A DNA stretch of 53,280 nucleotides from Rheinheimera mesophila (GCF_000986865.1 NZ_LAVS01000020.1:1-53280), one strand, 5' to 3'. Numbered from the stretch's first letter, positions 17,866 to 25,234 are shown. Numbers and translations: made by a program. The notes: generated from the letters alone by a model not told the origin.

Positions 17866-18453
17866 ATGAGCATCCGATTAACAAAAATGGCTGAAAACCG
17901 CGAGAAGCTGATTGCAGCGGCCCGCAAGGCATTTGCGCAGCAGGGTTATGCAGCCGCGTCTATGGATCAGTTAACAGCGGAAGCAGGTTTAACCCGGGGC
18001 GCGCTGTACCATAATTTTGGTGATAAAAGAGGGTTGCTTGCGGCTGTTGTCGAGCAGATTGATTCTGAAATGGCGGAGTATGCCAAGTCTGTTGGCGCTA
18101 AAGCTGTGGACGCCTGGCAAGCTCTGTTAGCTGAAGGTGCAGCGTATATAGAAAAAGCTTTGGATCCTGAAGTACGACGAATCGTATTGCTGGACGGCCC
18201 TGCGGTGCTTGGCGATCCATCTCAATGGCCGAGCCAGAACCGATGTCTGCAGTCGACCAGAGCGACCTTGGAGCAACTGATGGCAGATGGCATAGTACAA
18301 GCTGTGGATCCTGAAGCTGCAGCTATGTTACTAAACGGTGCCGCTTTAAACGCCGCGCTTTGGCTGGCGTCCAGCGAAAATCCTCAGGCTATGCTGCCAA
18401 AAACACTGGAGGCATTTAATTTGCTTGCTTCGGGTTTTTTGGCGAACGGCTGA
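17866..18453 (+). CDS. TetR/AcrR family transcriptional regulator
   Basis: A 195-residue TetR-type repressor. The N-terminal helix-turn-helix (about 10-55) reads REKLIAAARKAFAQQGYAAASMDQLTAEAGLTRGALYHNFGDKRGLL, the canonical pattern, and an all-helical ligand domain follows. The ATG at 17866 has AAGGAG 8 bases upstream. It faces the ridA-like gene across three near-identical CATAC-N5-GTATG palindromes, so it is most likely the autoregulated repressor of that promoter. The ligand is unknown; a reactive metabolite handled by the RidA-like protein would be a sensible guess. Confidence 0.92.
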   Translation: MSIRLTKMAENREKLIAAARKAFAQQGYAAASMDQLTAEAGLTRGALYHNFGDKRGLLAAVVEQIDSEMAEYAKSVGAKAVDAWQALLAEGAAYIEKALDPEVRRIVLLDGPAVLGDPSQWPSQNRCLQSTRATLEQLMADGIVQAVDPEAAAMLLNGAALNAALWLASSENPQAMLPKTLEAFNLLASGFLANG

Positions 18454-18496
18454 TAAAGCCCAGCCGCGAGCTCTGGCGCTGGCAGTCTGAGTGGGA

Positions 18497-19165
18497 TTAA
18501 AAGGGACAGGGGCTGCTCATCGTCATACGCTGTGCCGTGATCGGGTGATCAAACTCCAGCTCTGCTGCATGCAATAACAGTCGGGACGCCATCAGTTGTG
18601 TTTTATCGTTGCCATATAAATCACAGCCCAGCATAGGGTGGCCGAGATATTGACAGTGGATCCGTAGCTGATGAGTGCGGCCCGTCTCTGGTGTCAATAA
18701 CAGCCGGGTCCGGTCTGGGCAGTGCAGACGCTCCAGCACCTGAAAATGGCTTAGCGCTTTTTGACCTTGTGCAGCACAGACTTTTAAGCGTGGAAATAGG
18801 GCTTTGTCTTTGCTGATCGGCGCTTCAATGATGCCGCTTTCGACGTCAAGATGACCAGCCACCAGACTTTGGTAGCGTTTAACCACAGTGCGCGCTTGAA
18901 ACTGCTTAGTTAACAGAGCGTTCGTCGCTTTATCCAAAGCCAGTAGCATAATGCCGGATGTGCCGAAGTCTAAACGATGGATCAAACTAATCTGCGGATC
19001 GATCTGAGCTAACCTATAGTGCACTGAATCCCGATTCAGCGGGTTTTTGCCGGACAAGCTCAGTAAGCCACTGGGTTTGTTGATCAGCAGGATATATTCA
19101 TCCCGATACAATTCTACAATCGGCTGATGACAGGGCGGGGCAATAAAAGTATCTAACACTGTCAT
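18497..19165 (-). CDS. RNA pseudouridine synthase, RluA family
   Basis: A 222-residue RluA-family pseudouridine synthase. The catalytic Asp is D66 in HRLDFGTSG, and the C-terminal motif is GRTHQLRIHCQYLGHPMLGCDLYG. The N-terminal VELYRDEYILLINKPSGLLS is also typical. There is no S4 domain, and the size fits the RluA branch, which modifies 23S rRNA U746 and tRNA U32 in E. coli; that specificity is likely but not proven here. The ATG at 19165 has AGGA at an 8-base spacing. ATG 19174 and GTG 19192 upstream have worse sites. It converges on the tetR gene. Confidence 0.9.
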   Translation of the reverse strand: MTVLDTFIAPPCHQPIVELYRDEYILLINKPSGLLSLSGKNPLNRDSVHYRLAQIDPQISLIHRLDFGTSGIMLLALDKATNALLTKQFQARTVVKRYQSLVAGHLDVESGIIEAPISKDKALFPRLKVCAAQGQKALSHFQVLERLHCPDRTRLLLTPETGRTHQLRIHCQYLGHPMLGCDLYGNDKTQLMASRLLLHAAELEFDHPITAQRMTMSSPCPF

Positions 19166-19274
19166 CAAAGACATCCTGACGAAACAAGGCACTGAGTGTA
19201 CTTGAATTCAAGGCTTGCTGCCTTGCTTTAACTTGGCGAAAATAGTGATTTTCAGCCACTAAGGGCAGTATGTG

Positions 19275-19727
19275 ATGGATTTAGATGAAGCAGAAGACTG
19301 GGCTTGGTGTGATGCGCAGTTTGCCGCTGTGGAAGCCTATGTAAAAGCACAAAATATTCCGCATGGTGTGATTTGCGACTGGCCTGAATGGTATACCGCA
19401 CCTTATGTCGGCTTGTGGGCAGTGGAAGACCCGGCCGATCCGGGTTTTGTCGGGCACTGGGTCTTAGCCGGTGATACCACAGGAGTGCAGCCGCAGCCTG
19501 TCCCTTTTGATTTTTTAAGCGCCGAAGATTGCGCTGAACCCCGGGAAGCCTTAGCTGCTTTTGCTCACAAATGGGCGGCTTTGGCGGCTGCTGCTTTGAA
19601 AGGCACTGCCTGGACCGGCAGCCCGCTAGTTCATGGGGATTTGGCCCAGAGCGCTGCACAGTTAGCGCGACAGGCTCAGCTATTAAAGCTATGGGCCGAA
19701 GATGATGAGATGTGGGAGCAGGACTGA
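19275..19727 (+). CDS. Conserved hypothetical acidic protein (possibly DUF4826)
   Basis: A 150-residue cytosolic protein that is strongly acidic and rich in Trp and Ala (MDLDEAEDWAWCDAQF, ICDWPEWYTAPYVGLWAVEDP, GFVGHWVLAGDTTG, C-terminal LLKLWAEDDEMWEQD). It has no signal peptide or membrane segment. It may belong to the DUF4826 family seen in Alteromonadales, but I am not certain and know no function. The ATG at 19275 has AAGGG 9 bases upstream; the GTG immediately before it is less likely. It is followed by a hairpin with a T run, shared with the convergent ycaC gene. Confidence 0.72.
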   Translation: MDLDEAEDWAWCDAQFAAVEAYVKAQNIPHGVICDWPEWYTAPYVGLWAVEDPADPGFVGHWVLAGDTTGVQPQPVPFDFLSAEDCAEPREALAAFAHKWAALAAAALKGTAWTGSPLVHGDLAQSAAQLARQAQLLKLWAEDDEMWEQD

Positions 19728-19757
19728 GCGGACACTCTGCGCTTGAGCAACTCGACA

Positions 19758-19794
19758 GTATCAGCAGCCCGCTCTTAGCGCTGCTGACACTTTT
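19758..19794. terminator. Terminator between the acidic protein gene and ycaC
   Basis: GTATCAGCAGC (19758-19768) pairs with GCTGCTGACAC (19780-19790) with one mismatch and is followed by TTTT on the plus strand. It lies between two convergent genes. Confidence 0.7.
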
Positions 19795-19820
19795 AGTAAG
19801 GCTTGCCGCTTCAGTACAGA

Positions 19821-20441
19821 TTATTTCTGGAAAGTGCTGTAACTGGTGATCAGATTGCGATAATCCGGGATATGGTTAGAAAATAATCTGCCCAAACCCT
19901 CGACATCATTACGCCAGTCGCGATGTAACTCGCAAGCTGCGCCAAACCAGGTCATCATCTGTGCACCTGCGGCAATCATGCGCTGCCATGCGGCACTTCT
20001 GGTCATCTCATTAAAAGTGCCCGAGGCATCAGTGACAATAAAGACCTCATAACCCTCAGCCAGAGCAGATAAAGCAGGAAAAGCCACACAGACTTCGGTC
20101 ACTACACCGGCAATAATCAACTGTTTCTTCCCTGTCGCTTTGACCGCGTTTACAAAGTCCTGGTTATCCCATGCATTGATTTGACCCGGACGGGCAATGT
20201 AAGGCGCGGTAGGAAACAGCTCCTTGAGTTCAGGTACTAATGGACCATTCGGACCTTGTTCAAAACTGGTCGTTAAAATAGTTGGCAAATTAAAGTACTT
20301 GGCCAGGTCTGCCAGTGCCAATACGTTATTTTTGAATTTATCTGGCTCTATATCGCGAACCAGAGACAGTAAACCGGCCTGATGATCGACCAGCAATACA
20401 ACTGCATTATTTTTGTCCAAACGAACATAAGGTTTTGTCAT
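19821..20441 (-). CDS. ycaC: Isochorismatase-family hydrolase YcaC
   Basis: A 206-residue cysteine hydrolase that reads almost like E. coli YcaC: MTKPYVRLDKNNAVVLLVDHQ at the start and IPDYRNLITSY near the end. The triad-type residues are D19 and C118 (AGVVTEVCVA), as in YcaC. YcaC forms a large ring assembly whose physiological substrate is not known; relatives hydrolyse isochorismate, nicotinamide or other amides. The ATG at 20441 follows GAGGAG at a good spacing. A codon 36 bases upstream would add unconserved residues. It is divergent from a lysR gene with two perfect palindromes between them, so LysR-type control is likely. Confidence 0.93.
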   Translation of the reverse strand: MTKPYVRLDKNNAVVLLVDHQAGLLSLVRDIEPDKFKNNVLALADLAKYFNLPTILTTSFEQGPNGPLVPELKELFPTAPYIARPGQINAWDNQDFVNAVKATGKKQLIIAGVVTEVCVAFPALSALAEGYEVFIVTDASGTFNEMTRSAAWQRMIAAGAQMMTWFGAACELHRDWRNDVEGLGRLFSNHIPDYRNLITSYSTFQK

Positions 20442-20562
20442 AGCAACGCTCCTCAAAGAATGCAGGCTGACCTGCAATGTCTTGCTTTATACCTGGTGGC
20501 ACAAAACAAGGATTAAAGTACAGATGCAAAGCCTGGTAAGTTTCGGCTCTGGCATCTGATGG

Positions 20563-20580
20563 CTGATTAATATTAATCAG
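20563..20580. promoter_or_regulatory. Perfect 18-bp palindrome, candidate LysR site
   Basis: CTGATTAATATTAATCAG is a complete palindrome between ycaC and lysR. It contains the T-N11-A pattern of LysR-type regulatory binding sites (ATTAATATTAAT core). Confidence 0.65.
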
Positions 20581-20617
20581 AGCGTTAAATTGCTGGTAGT
20601 TGGCAAAAATGAGTTTT

Positions 20618-20639
20618 ATTGTTCTATTAGTAGAACAAT
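20618..20639. promoter_or_regulatory. Inverted repeat next to the lysR start, candidate operator
   Basis: ATTGTTCTA (20618-20626) and TAGAACAAT (20631-20639) are exact complements around TTAG. They end 9 bases before the lysR start codon, a position suited to autorepression. Confidence 0.65.
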
Positions 20640-20648
20640 GGGGGCGTG

Positions 20649-21554
20649 ATGATTGATCTGAATGAGTTATTTTACTTTGTAAAAATTGTTGAAGCCGGAG
20701 GGTTCGCCGCGGCTGAGCGGAGTTTGTGTATTCCTAAATCAAAGCTCAGTCGCAGAACTGCGAAACTGGAACAGCGTTTGGGAGTTCGCCTAATACACAG
20801 GAGTACCCGGCATTTTGTGTTAACTGAAGTCGGCCAAACTTACTATGAGCACTGCAAAGCTATGTTGGTTGAGGCGGATGCGGCTCAGGAGGCCGTAGAG
20901 ACTTTGCGTGCTGAACCGCGTGGTATGATTAAATTTAGCTGTCCTACAGGTTTACTGCATTTTCATATCAGTAAGATGATTGCTGATTTTATGATGAAAT
21001 ACCCGAAGATTAATATCCAACTGGAAGCGACAAATCGTGTGGTTGATGTGGTTGCTGAGGGATTGGATCTGGCTATTCGGGTCAGACCTGCCCCATTACA
21101 GGATTCTGACCTGGCGCTACGTATTCTGTCTGACAGGGGGCAATGCCTGGTGGCTAGCCCTGCGTTGGTAGACCGGATGGGGATGCCAACCAGTCCGCAA
21201 GAACTGGTGCATTGGCCGACCTTGAGTCGGAGTCGCTTCAGAGAACCTGCTATTTGGCATTTGGAATCCCTGGACGGCGAGCAACTGCAGCTTGAGCATC
21301 AACCTAAACTGATCACTACAGAAATGGTGACTCTGTTATCTGCAGCCCTGGCAGGAGTGGGGGCTGTGCAGTTACCCATACTGATGGTGCAACCCTATCT
21401 GCGCAGCGGGCAATTAGTCAATCTGTTATCAGACTGGCGTCCCAAACGTGAAATTATTCATTTAGTTTTTCCAGGTCGAAGAGGAGTACTGCCCTCTGTC
21501 AGAACCTTTATCGATTATCTGGCGCAATGTTACAGTGCTTTTAATGAAGAGTAA
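20649..21554 (+). CDS. LysR family transcriptional regulator
   Basis: A 302-residue LysR-type regulator (counting the ATG at 20649 as residue 1 gives 301). The winged helix-turn-helix at the N-terminus reads LFYFVKIVEAGGFAAAERSLCIPKSKLSRRTAKLEQRLGVRLIHRSTR, followed by the LysR substrate-binding domain from about residue 90 (GMIKFSCPTGLLHFHISKMIADFMMKYP). The style is of the AaeR/DsdC-like group with an aromatic or aldehyde effector, but the ligand is not predictable. The chosen ATG has GGGGG at a 4-base spacing; the preceding GTG is less likely. Divergent from ycaC with shared palindromes, it is the likely regulator of that gene. Confidence 0.93.
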   Translation: MIDLNELFYFVKIVEAGGFAAAERSLCIPKSKLSRRTAKLEQRLGVRLIHRSTRHFVLTEVGQTYYEHCKAMLVEADAAQEAVETLRAEPRGMIKFSCPTGLLHFHISKMIADFMMKYPKINIQLEATNRVVDVVAEGLDLAIRVRPAPLQDSDLALRILSDRGQCLVASPALVDRMGMPTSPQELVHWPTLSRSRFREPAIWHLESLDGEQLQLEHQPKLITTEMVTLLSAALAGVGAVQLPILMVQPYLRSGQLVNLLSDWRPKREIIHLVFPGRRGVLPSVRTFIDYLAQCYSAFNEE

Positions 21555-21670
21555 GACTACTATCCAAGCACCACTGTGTTGGCTGCTATCCTGAGGAGGC
21601 TGGGCTTGCTGATTTTATCCGGATCCCCTACCTTGTGCGCAATCTGATGGAGTTAACTTCAAGGTGATTT

Positions 21671-22360
21671 ATGTCCGACTCTTTTGCCGAGCAGCTTGGT
21701 CAACGCAGCCCCTGGTTTGCGGCCCTGACAGAGCCGCAGCAGCGGCAGTTGTTAGCTCAGACTAAAACAATACAACTTGCCGCAGGGCAACGTTTATTCA
21801 GCCGCGGCGACGAATTTGATGGTATCTATGTGCTGTTGTCCGGTGCTTTGCTGATTGCAGGTGTCCATAGTTCAGGCCGGGAGGCTTTGCTGACCATAGT
21901 GGAGGCGGGCGACTGGATAGGTGAAATTGCACTGTTTGACCAGAAAGCCCGTACTCACGACGCCACCGCCAGTGTGGCTTGTCAGTTGCTGCATTTGAAT
22001 CACTCGGCCTTGCAGCTATTAGCGCAACAAGACCCGCTGTGGTGGCAGCGCTTTGGTCAGTTGCTGACAGAAAAAATGCGGCTGGTGTTTCAGGCACTGG
22101 AAGATATGAGTTTGTTGCCCGCTTCAGTGCGGCTGGCCCGGCGTTTAGTGATGTTGTGCCGTTTGCATCAGCAGAATGAGCGTTACGTGATCCCGGTGCA
22201 GCAGGAACAACTGGGTCAGTTACTGTCGTTGTCACGTCAAACCATAAATCAACTACTACAGCAACTGGCCGCAAGCGGGGTGATCCGTACCAGTTATGCG
22301 CAAATTGAGGTGCTGGATTTGAAGTTATTAAAACAAGCAGCAGAAATGACGTTCAATTAA
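21671..22360 (+). CDS. Crp/Fnr family transcriptional regulator
   Basis: A 229-residue regulator with an N-terminal cyclic nucleotide-binding fold (about 15-130, LAAGQRLFSRGDEFDGIYVLLSGALLIAG and GDWIGEIALFDQKARTHDATA) and a C-terminal Crp-type helix-turn-helix (about 165-215, VQQEQLGQLLSLSRQTINQLLQQLAASGVI). The phosphate-binding cassette reads WIGEIALFDQKARTHDATA, and the cAMP-type RxS is not intact. No Fnr-type N-terminal cysteine cluster is present. It may therefore sense something other than cAMP or oxygen. It lies 79 bases upstream of the Mpo1-like gene on the same strand, with a short hairpin (22372-22387) between them. Confidence 0.9.
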   Translation: MSDSFAEQLGQRSPWFAALTEPQQRQLLAQTKTIQLAAGQRLFSRGDEFDGIYVLLSGALLIAGVHSSGREALLTIVEAGDWIGEIALFDQKARTHDATASVACQLLHLNHSALQLLAQQDPLWWQRFGQLLTEKMRLVFQALEDMSLLPASVRLARRLVMLCRLHQQNERYVIPVQQEQLGQLLSLSRQTINQLLQQLAASGVIRTSYAQIEVLDLKLLKQAAEMTFN

Positions 22361-22371
22361 ACTGGGTAGAT

Positions 22372-22387
22372 TGTCGGTTAGCCGACA
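22372..22387. repeat. Short inverted repeat between the crp-like and mpo1-like genes
   Basis: TGTCGG-TTAG-CCGACA forms a perfect 6-bp stem with a 4-base loop, 11 bases after the regulator stop codon. It could be a weak attenuator or an operator half-site pair. Confidence 0.4.
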
Positions 22388-22439
22388 GAGCTGCTTCGTC
22401 TTTCTGCTTTAGAGTATTTTTTTTACGCCGGAGGACCTG

Positions 22440-22931
22440 ATGAAAACCTTAGCAGACCATTTAATTCAGTACGCTCATTACCACAGAGATCAACGCAACA
22501 TATACACTCACTTTGTTGGTATTCCGCTGATTGTGATTGCGTTATTTAGCTTATTGTCCTTTGAAATCAGCGCTGGCATCACCGCCACCCATCTGCTGCT
22601 GGCCGGTTCGCTGCTATTTTATTTTTACCTGAGTCTGAGCATGGGACTGGTGATGCTGGGTTTTAGCGCCAGTTGTTATGCACTGGCCCTGCAACTAGTG
22701 ACACTAGACAGCAGCGCGGCCTGGTTGGGCTGGTCTGTCGCTGTTTTTGTGGTGGGGTGGGTGTTGCAATTTATCGGGCATTATTTTGAAGGCAAAAAAC
22801 CGGCTTTTGTCGACGATCTGGTCGGCTTGTTGATAGGCCCCTTGTTTGTGATGGCAGAACTGCTGTTTTTGCTGGGTTTTGCTAAATCACTACAACAGCA
22901 AATTGAGCAGGGCGCTGGACCCGTGCATTGA
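22440..22931 (+). CDS. Mpo1-like (DUF962) membrane protein
   Basis: A 163-residue inner membrane protein of the Mpo1/YGL010w (DUF962) family. The N-terminal LADHLIQYAHYHRDQRNIYTHFVGIPLIVIALF and the later GWVLQFIGHYFEGKKPAFVDDLVGLLIGPLFVMAE carry the conserved histidines (H and HxxxE patterns) and four membrane segments. In yeast, Mpo1 is an Fe2+-dependent dioxygenase that alpha-oxidises 2-hydroxy fatty acids from phytosphingosine. Bacterial homologues are common but their lipid substrate is not known to me. It has a GGAGG-like site (cgGAGGAcct) directly before the ATG, and a Crp-like regulator precedes it. Confidence 0.88.
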   Translation: MKTLADHLIQYAHYHRDQRNIYTHFVGIPLIVIALFSLLSFEISAGITATHLLLAGSLLFYFYLSLSMGLVMLGFSASCYALALQLVTLDSSAAWLGWSVAVFVVGWVLQFIGHYFEGKKPAFVDDLVGLLIGPLFVMAELLFLLGFAKSLQQQIEQGAGPVH

Positions 22932-23077
22932 AAGTGTAGGCGCTGCACCAAACTGCCCGCCTTGCTGGCGAACCCTGATCGGTTCTACTGGAAATGGCTG
23001 ATCGTGCTGCTGGTGGTTTTGCGCAGTTTGGGGATAAAAAAGGACACCGGGTTATGGGTATCCTTCGCTCTATAACA

Positions 23078-23542
23078 CTATATTTTGCTTATCTGTTTCA
23101 TAAGACAATTTGATTGTCGGCCGAAGTGTCCAACGTTCTCACTTTGGCCACTGTAAATATCTGTTACCTTATAATACCCACCTAGAGCAGAATTACCATT
23201 CTCATAAAGCATGATCTGTATTTCGTGGACGGACGTATCATTAAAAAATTTGGCTATATATCGTTCTTTTATGAAATCATCCCTGAACGAAAATACCTCT
23301 TTAGAGCTTTTTAAGCACACAGACAAAGCATTTAAAAAATCAGCATCGGACGATGAGCCAACTAATTTAACTTCGCCTGTATTACTATCTCGTATATAAA
23401 GGTCGACCTTCTTTAATGGTATTGTCAAAAGGTTATTGAATGAATCTGAAGTTTTTTTTGAGTCAAAAACCCACGATAAAAATATAATGGCAATAAGACT
23501 AATGAATAATGCAGATTTTAATGCCGATGGATTGAATTTCAT
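23078..23542 (-). CDS. Membrane-anchored protein coupled to a Rhs tip (putative immunity protein)
   Basis: A 154-residue AT-rich gene product. A single N-terminal membrane anchor (ALFISLIAIIFLSWVF, about 11-26) is followed by a soluble alpha/beta-looking domain (LLTIPLKKVDLYIRDSNTGEVKLV, EIQIMLYENGNSALGGYYKV). I recognise no family. The start overlaps the stop of the upstream Rhs-tip ORF (ATGA) and has a strong GGAGGA site, the arrangement expected for an immunity gene after a polymorphic toxin. An anchored periplasmic immunity protein would suit a membrane-targeting or periplasmic toxin, but that is inference. The base composition is clearly more AT-rich than the flanking housekeeping genes. 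Confidence 0.65.
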   Translation of the reverse strand: MKFNPSALKSALFISLIAIIFLSWVFDSKKTSDSFNNLLTIPLKKVDLYIRDSNTGEVKLVGSSSDADFLNALSVCLKSSKEVFSFRDDFIKERYIAKFFNDTSVHEIQIMLYENGNSALGGYYKVTDIYSGQSENVGHFGRQSNCLMKQISKI

Positions 23543-24165
23543 TTCAATTCCTCCAACGTTTTATTAAAGCTCTCTTTCATCTCGCCAAGTTTGCTTGATA
23601 TTTTTTCCATCGCTTTGCCTACATCGTCAACCGTAAGAGAGAATGTCTCTGTCGCAGTTCCAAAGCCGGTATGCTGAAACCCACCTAACTGGGGAGTGCC
23701 GAGCATAAGCGACACTTGTAATCCAACATCAGGAGAATCGGAAAGGGTAGTTACACCGGCAATCGAACCTCCAATAGTAGCAACACCTTCTGCTCCTGCT
23801 AACATATATGGCCCCTGCAATGCGGATTCATATTTACCCGTCATTGCACCAATCTCTATGCCAGCATCTGCACTTGGTATTGAAGTAGATGCACCTAATT
23901 CACCACTGCTGTATGTTCCGGCTCTTATTCCACTCGAAGTTATTTCTACAAACCGTCCTGTTGCTGCAGAAGCGCTAGGACCAGCACTTGCACCGCCAGT
24001 TAGCCCCCAGTGAACTACAGCTCTTCCATCCGGATCCACAAATTTATATGGATTATTATTGGCATACGCGTACCGGTTAAACAGCATCGGATCCGAAGCA
24101 GAGAAGCTCACTGGGTCATTGCTATAAAACCGTCCAATCACTGGGTCATAATATCGCTGCTGCAT
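23539..24165 (-). CDS. Displaced Rhs core end with variable C-terminal domain (orphan Rhs-CT)
   Basis: A 208-codon open frame that opens with the end of an RHS-repeat core, RYYDPVIGRFYSNDPVSF at 4-21, NRYAYANNNPYKFVDPDGR at 30-48. It then switches to a C-terminal region (49-208) rich in Gly, Ala and Ser, including GGASAGPSASAATGR and AGAEGVATIGGSIAG. No nuclease or deaminase motif is visible. The rest of the Rhs core is missing: about 60 bases of in-frame sequence upstream does not resemble it, and the first ATG lacks a ribosome site. This looks like a displaced toxin tip kept next to its coupled immunity-like gene. It may be silent or used by recombination with a full rhs gene elsewhere. Confidence 0.6.
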   Translation of the reverse strand: MQQRYYDPVIGRFYSNDPVSFSASDPMLFNRYAYANNNPYKFVDPDGRAVVHWGLTGGASAGPSASAATGRFVEITSSGIRAGTYSSGELGASTSIPSADAGIEIGAMTGKYESALQGPYMLAGAEGVATIGGSIAGVTTLSDSPDVGLQVSLMLGTPQLGGFQHTGFGTATETFSLTVDDVGKAMEKISSKLGEMKESFNKTLEELK

Positions 24166-24224
24166 ATAAATTAGTATGCAGTACGATCCGATTAAATTGA
24201 TAAATCGTCCGTCAGAATGCTGAC

Positions 24225-24249
24225 AAAAAAGCCGACATAATGTCGGCTT
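24225..24249 (-). terminator. Rho-independent terminator after the HTH gene
   Basis: AAGCCGACA (24229-24237) pairs exactly with TGTCGGCTT (24241-24249) around TAA; the minus strand then has T6. It ends the toxin-antitoxin-like pair. Confidence 0.85.
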
Positions 24250-24267
24250 GCTTAGAAGATTGTTTTA

Positions 24268-24714
24268 TTAAGCTGCAACAGACCAATGATCGTCAACTTC
24301 TTCCAGTTTTAATTGAATACTTTGCGCTGCTGCTTTGGCTTCAGTATCTGCGAGTAAATCCAGAAAGTAGCTAACTGGGTTATTCTTTTGCTGGCTTTCC
24401 ATATACAGTGAACGTAAAGCTGCATCTGTGGTTCTGGGAATACTTGATTCGCCTTTCTCATAGCGGGCGATTGTTTGTTCCGTGACACCAAAACGAGTTC
24501 CCAACGTTTTTTGCGATACGTTCATTTCAATGCGCAGGAACCTAAATTCCTGATGTGTTGGCGGTTTTGGACTATCGATAATGGCGTTAGCAATAGTTTT
24601 GTGCAGACCGTTCATGTCGTCAATGCTGGTGTATTCCTCACTGTCCAATGTCTCTATGGTAAAGCCATTCACCAGATATACTTTCGGCAAGCCACTTTCA
24701 GTGTAATGATACAT
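24268..24714 (-). CDS. HTH (XRE/MqsA-like) antitoxin-type regulator
   Basis: A 148-residue protein. The C-terminal half is a Cro/C1-type helix-turn-helix (about 58-105): FRFLRIEMNVSQKTLGTRFGVTEQTIARYEKGESSIPR. It resembles the DNA-binding half of MqsA/HigA antitoxins. The N-terminal part (VYLVNGFTIETLDSEEYTSI) has no zinc-binding cysteines, unlike MqsA. It follows the DUF4258 gene by 10 bases with an AAGGAGA ribosome site, the toxin-first order seen in higBA and mqsRA. It is the likely antitoxin and autorepressor acting at the CCTATCA repeats upstream of the operon. Confidence 0.8.
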   Translation of the reverse strand: MYHYTESGLPKVYLVNGFTIETLDSEEYTSIDDMNGLHKTIANAIIDSPKPPTHQEFRFLRIEMNVSQKTLGTRFGVTEQTIARYEKGESSIPRTTDAALRSLYMESQQKNNPVSYFLDLLADTEAKAAAQSIQLKLEEVDDHWSVAA

Positions 24715-24724
24715 AGAGATCTCC

Positions 24725-25066
24725 TTAACTAATCCAAACTGTCACAAGGACAGAGCTTGAAGAGTGCTGATGATTTTTCAGCGCAACAGCCAGTTCTATC
24801 ACTGTTCCCGCCGCCATCCTTTTGAGATTAAATTTCCAGTCGCCATTCGTTTCCTGATAGGGTCCTTCCCGGAATACAGAATGTTTGCTTTTCAACAGCG
24901 TCAATATTTGACCAGTGGTTACATCTCGTTCCTGTATTCGCTCCTTGACATGTTTACTCCAGCGGATCCTATCCGTGTGATATTCAGCCAGATTATTGAT
25001 GATTTGCCTGGCTGTTCCTTCTGTCAGAGGGAACTCATCTACTCCTTGAGGTTCACTTTTGTTCAT
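24725..25066 (-). CDS. DUF4258 domain protein, probable toxin of a type II pair
   Basis: A 113-residue protein with the DUF4258 pattern: IRWSKHVKERIQERDVTTGQILTLLKSKHSVFREGPYQ, a W-S-x-H then ER-x-x-ER motif, and the closing strands LAVALKNHQHSSSSVLVTVW. DUF4258 has been placed near RelE/MqsR-like small RNase folds, so ribonuclease activity is a reasonable expectation though not shown for this branch. It is the first gene of a two-gene unit with the HTH protein. Its ribosome site AGGTGATCC overlaps the operator repeats, so antitoxin binding could also affect the leader. Confidence 0.75.
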   Translation of the reverse strand: MNKSEPQGVDEFPLTEGTARQIINNLAEYHTDRIRWSKHVKERIQERDVTTGQILTLLKSKHSVFREGPYQETNGDWKFNLKRMAAGTVIELAVALKNHQHSSSSVLVTVWIS

Positions 25067-25070
25067 GGAT

Positions 25071-25106
25071 CACCTATCAGGTTGATGCCTATCATTTTGA
25101 TAGGTG
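25071..25106. promoter_or_regulatory. Operator repeats (CCTATCA) of the DUF4258/HTH pair
   Basis: CACCTATCA (25071-25079) and TGATAGGTG (25098-25106) form a perfect 9-bp inverted repeat. A third CCTATCA sits between them (25088-25094). The block ends 5 bases before the start codon of the DUF4258 gene, fitting antitoxin autoregulation. Confidence 0.7.
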
Positions 25107-25234
25107 GTGTGCGCATTGGTCAATCACTGTTGTCCAGTCATTCAAAGCAAGCCACTATCTATTACTAGGCTGACTGAGCCAATCGGCTTACACTAGCCGT
25201 ATTGTGAACAGTGGTTTGAAAAGCACAGGAAGTT

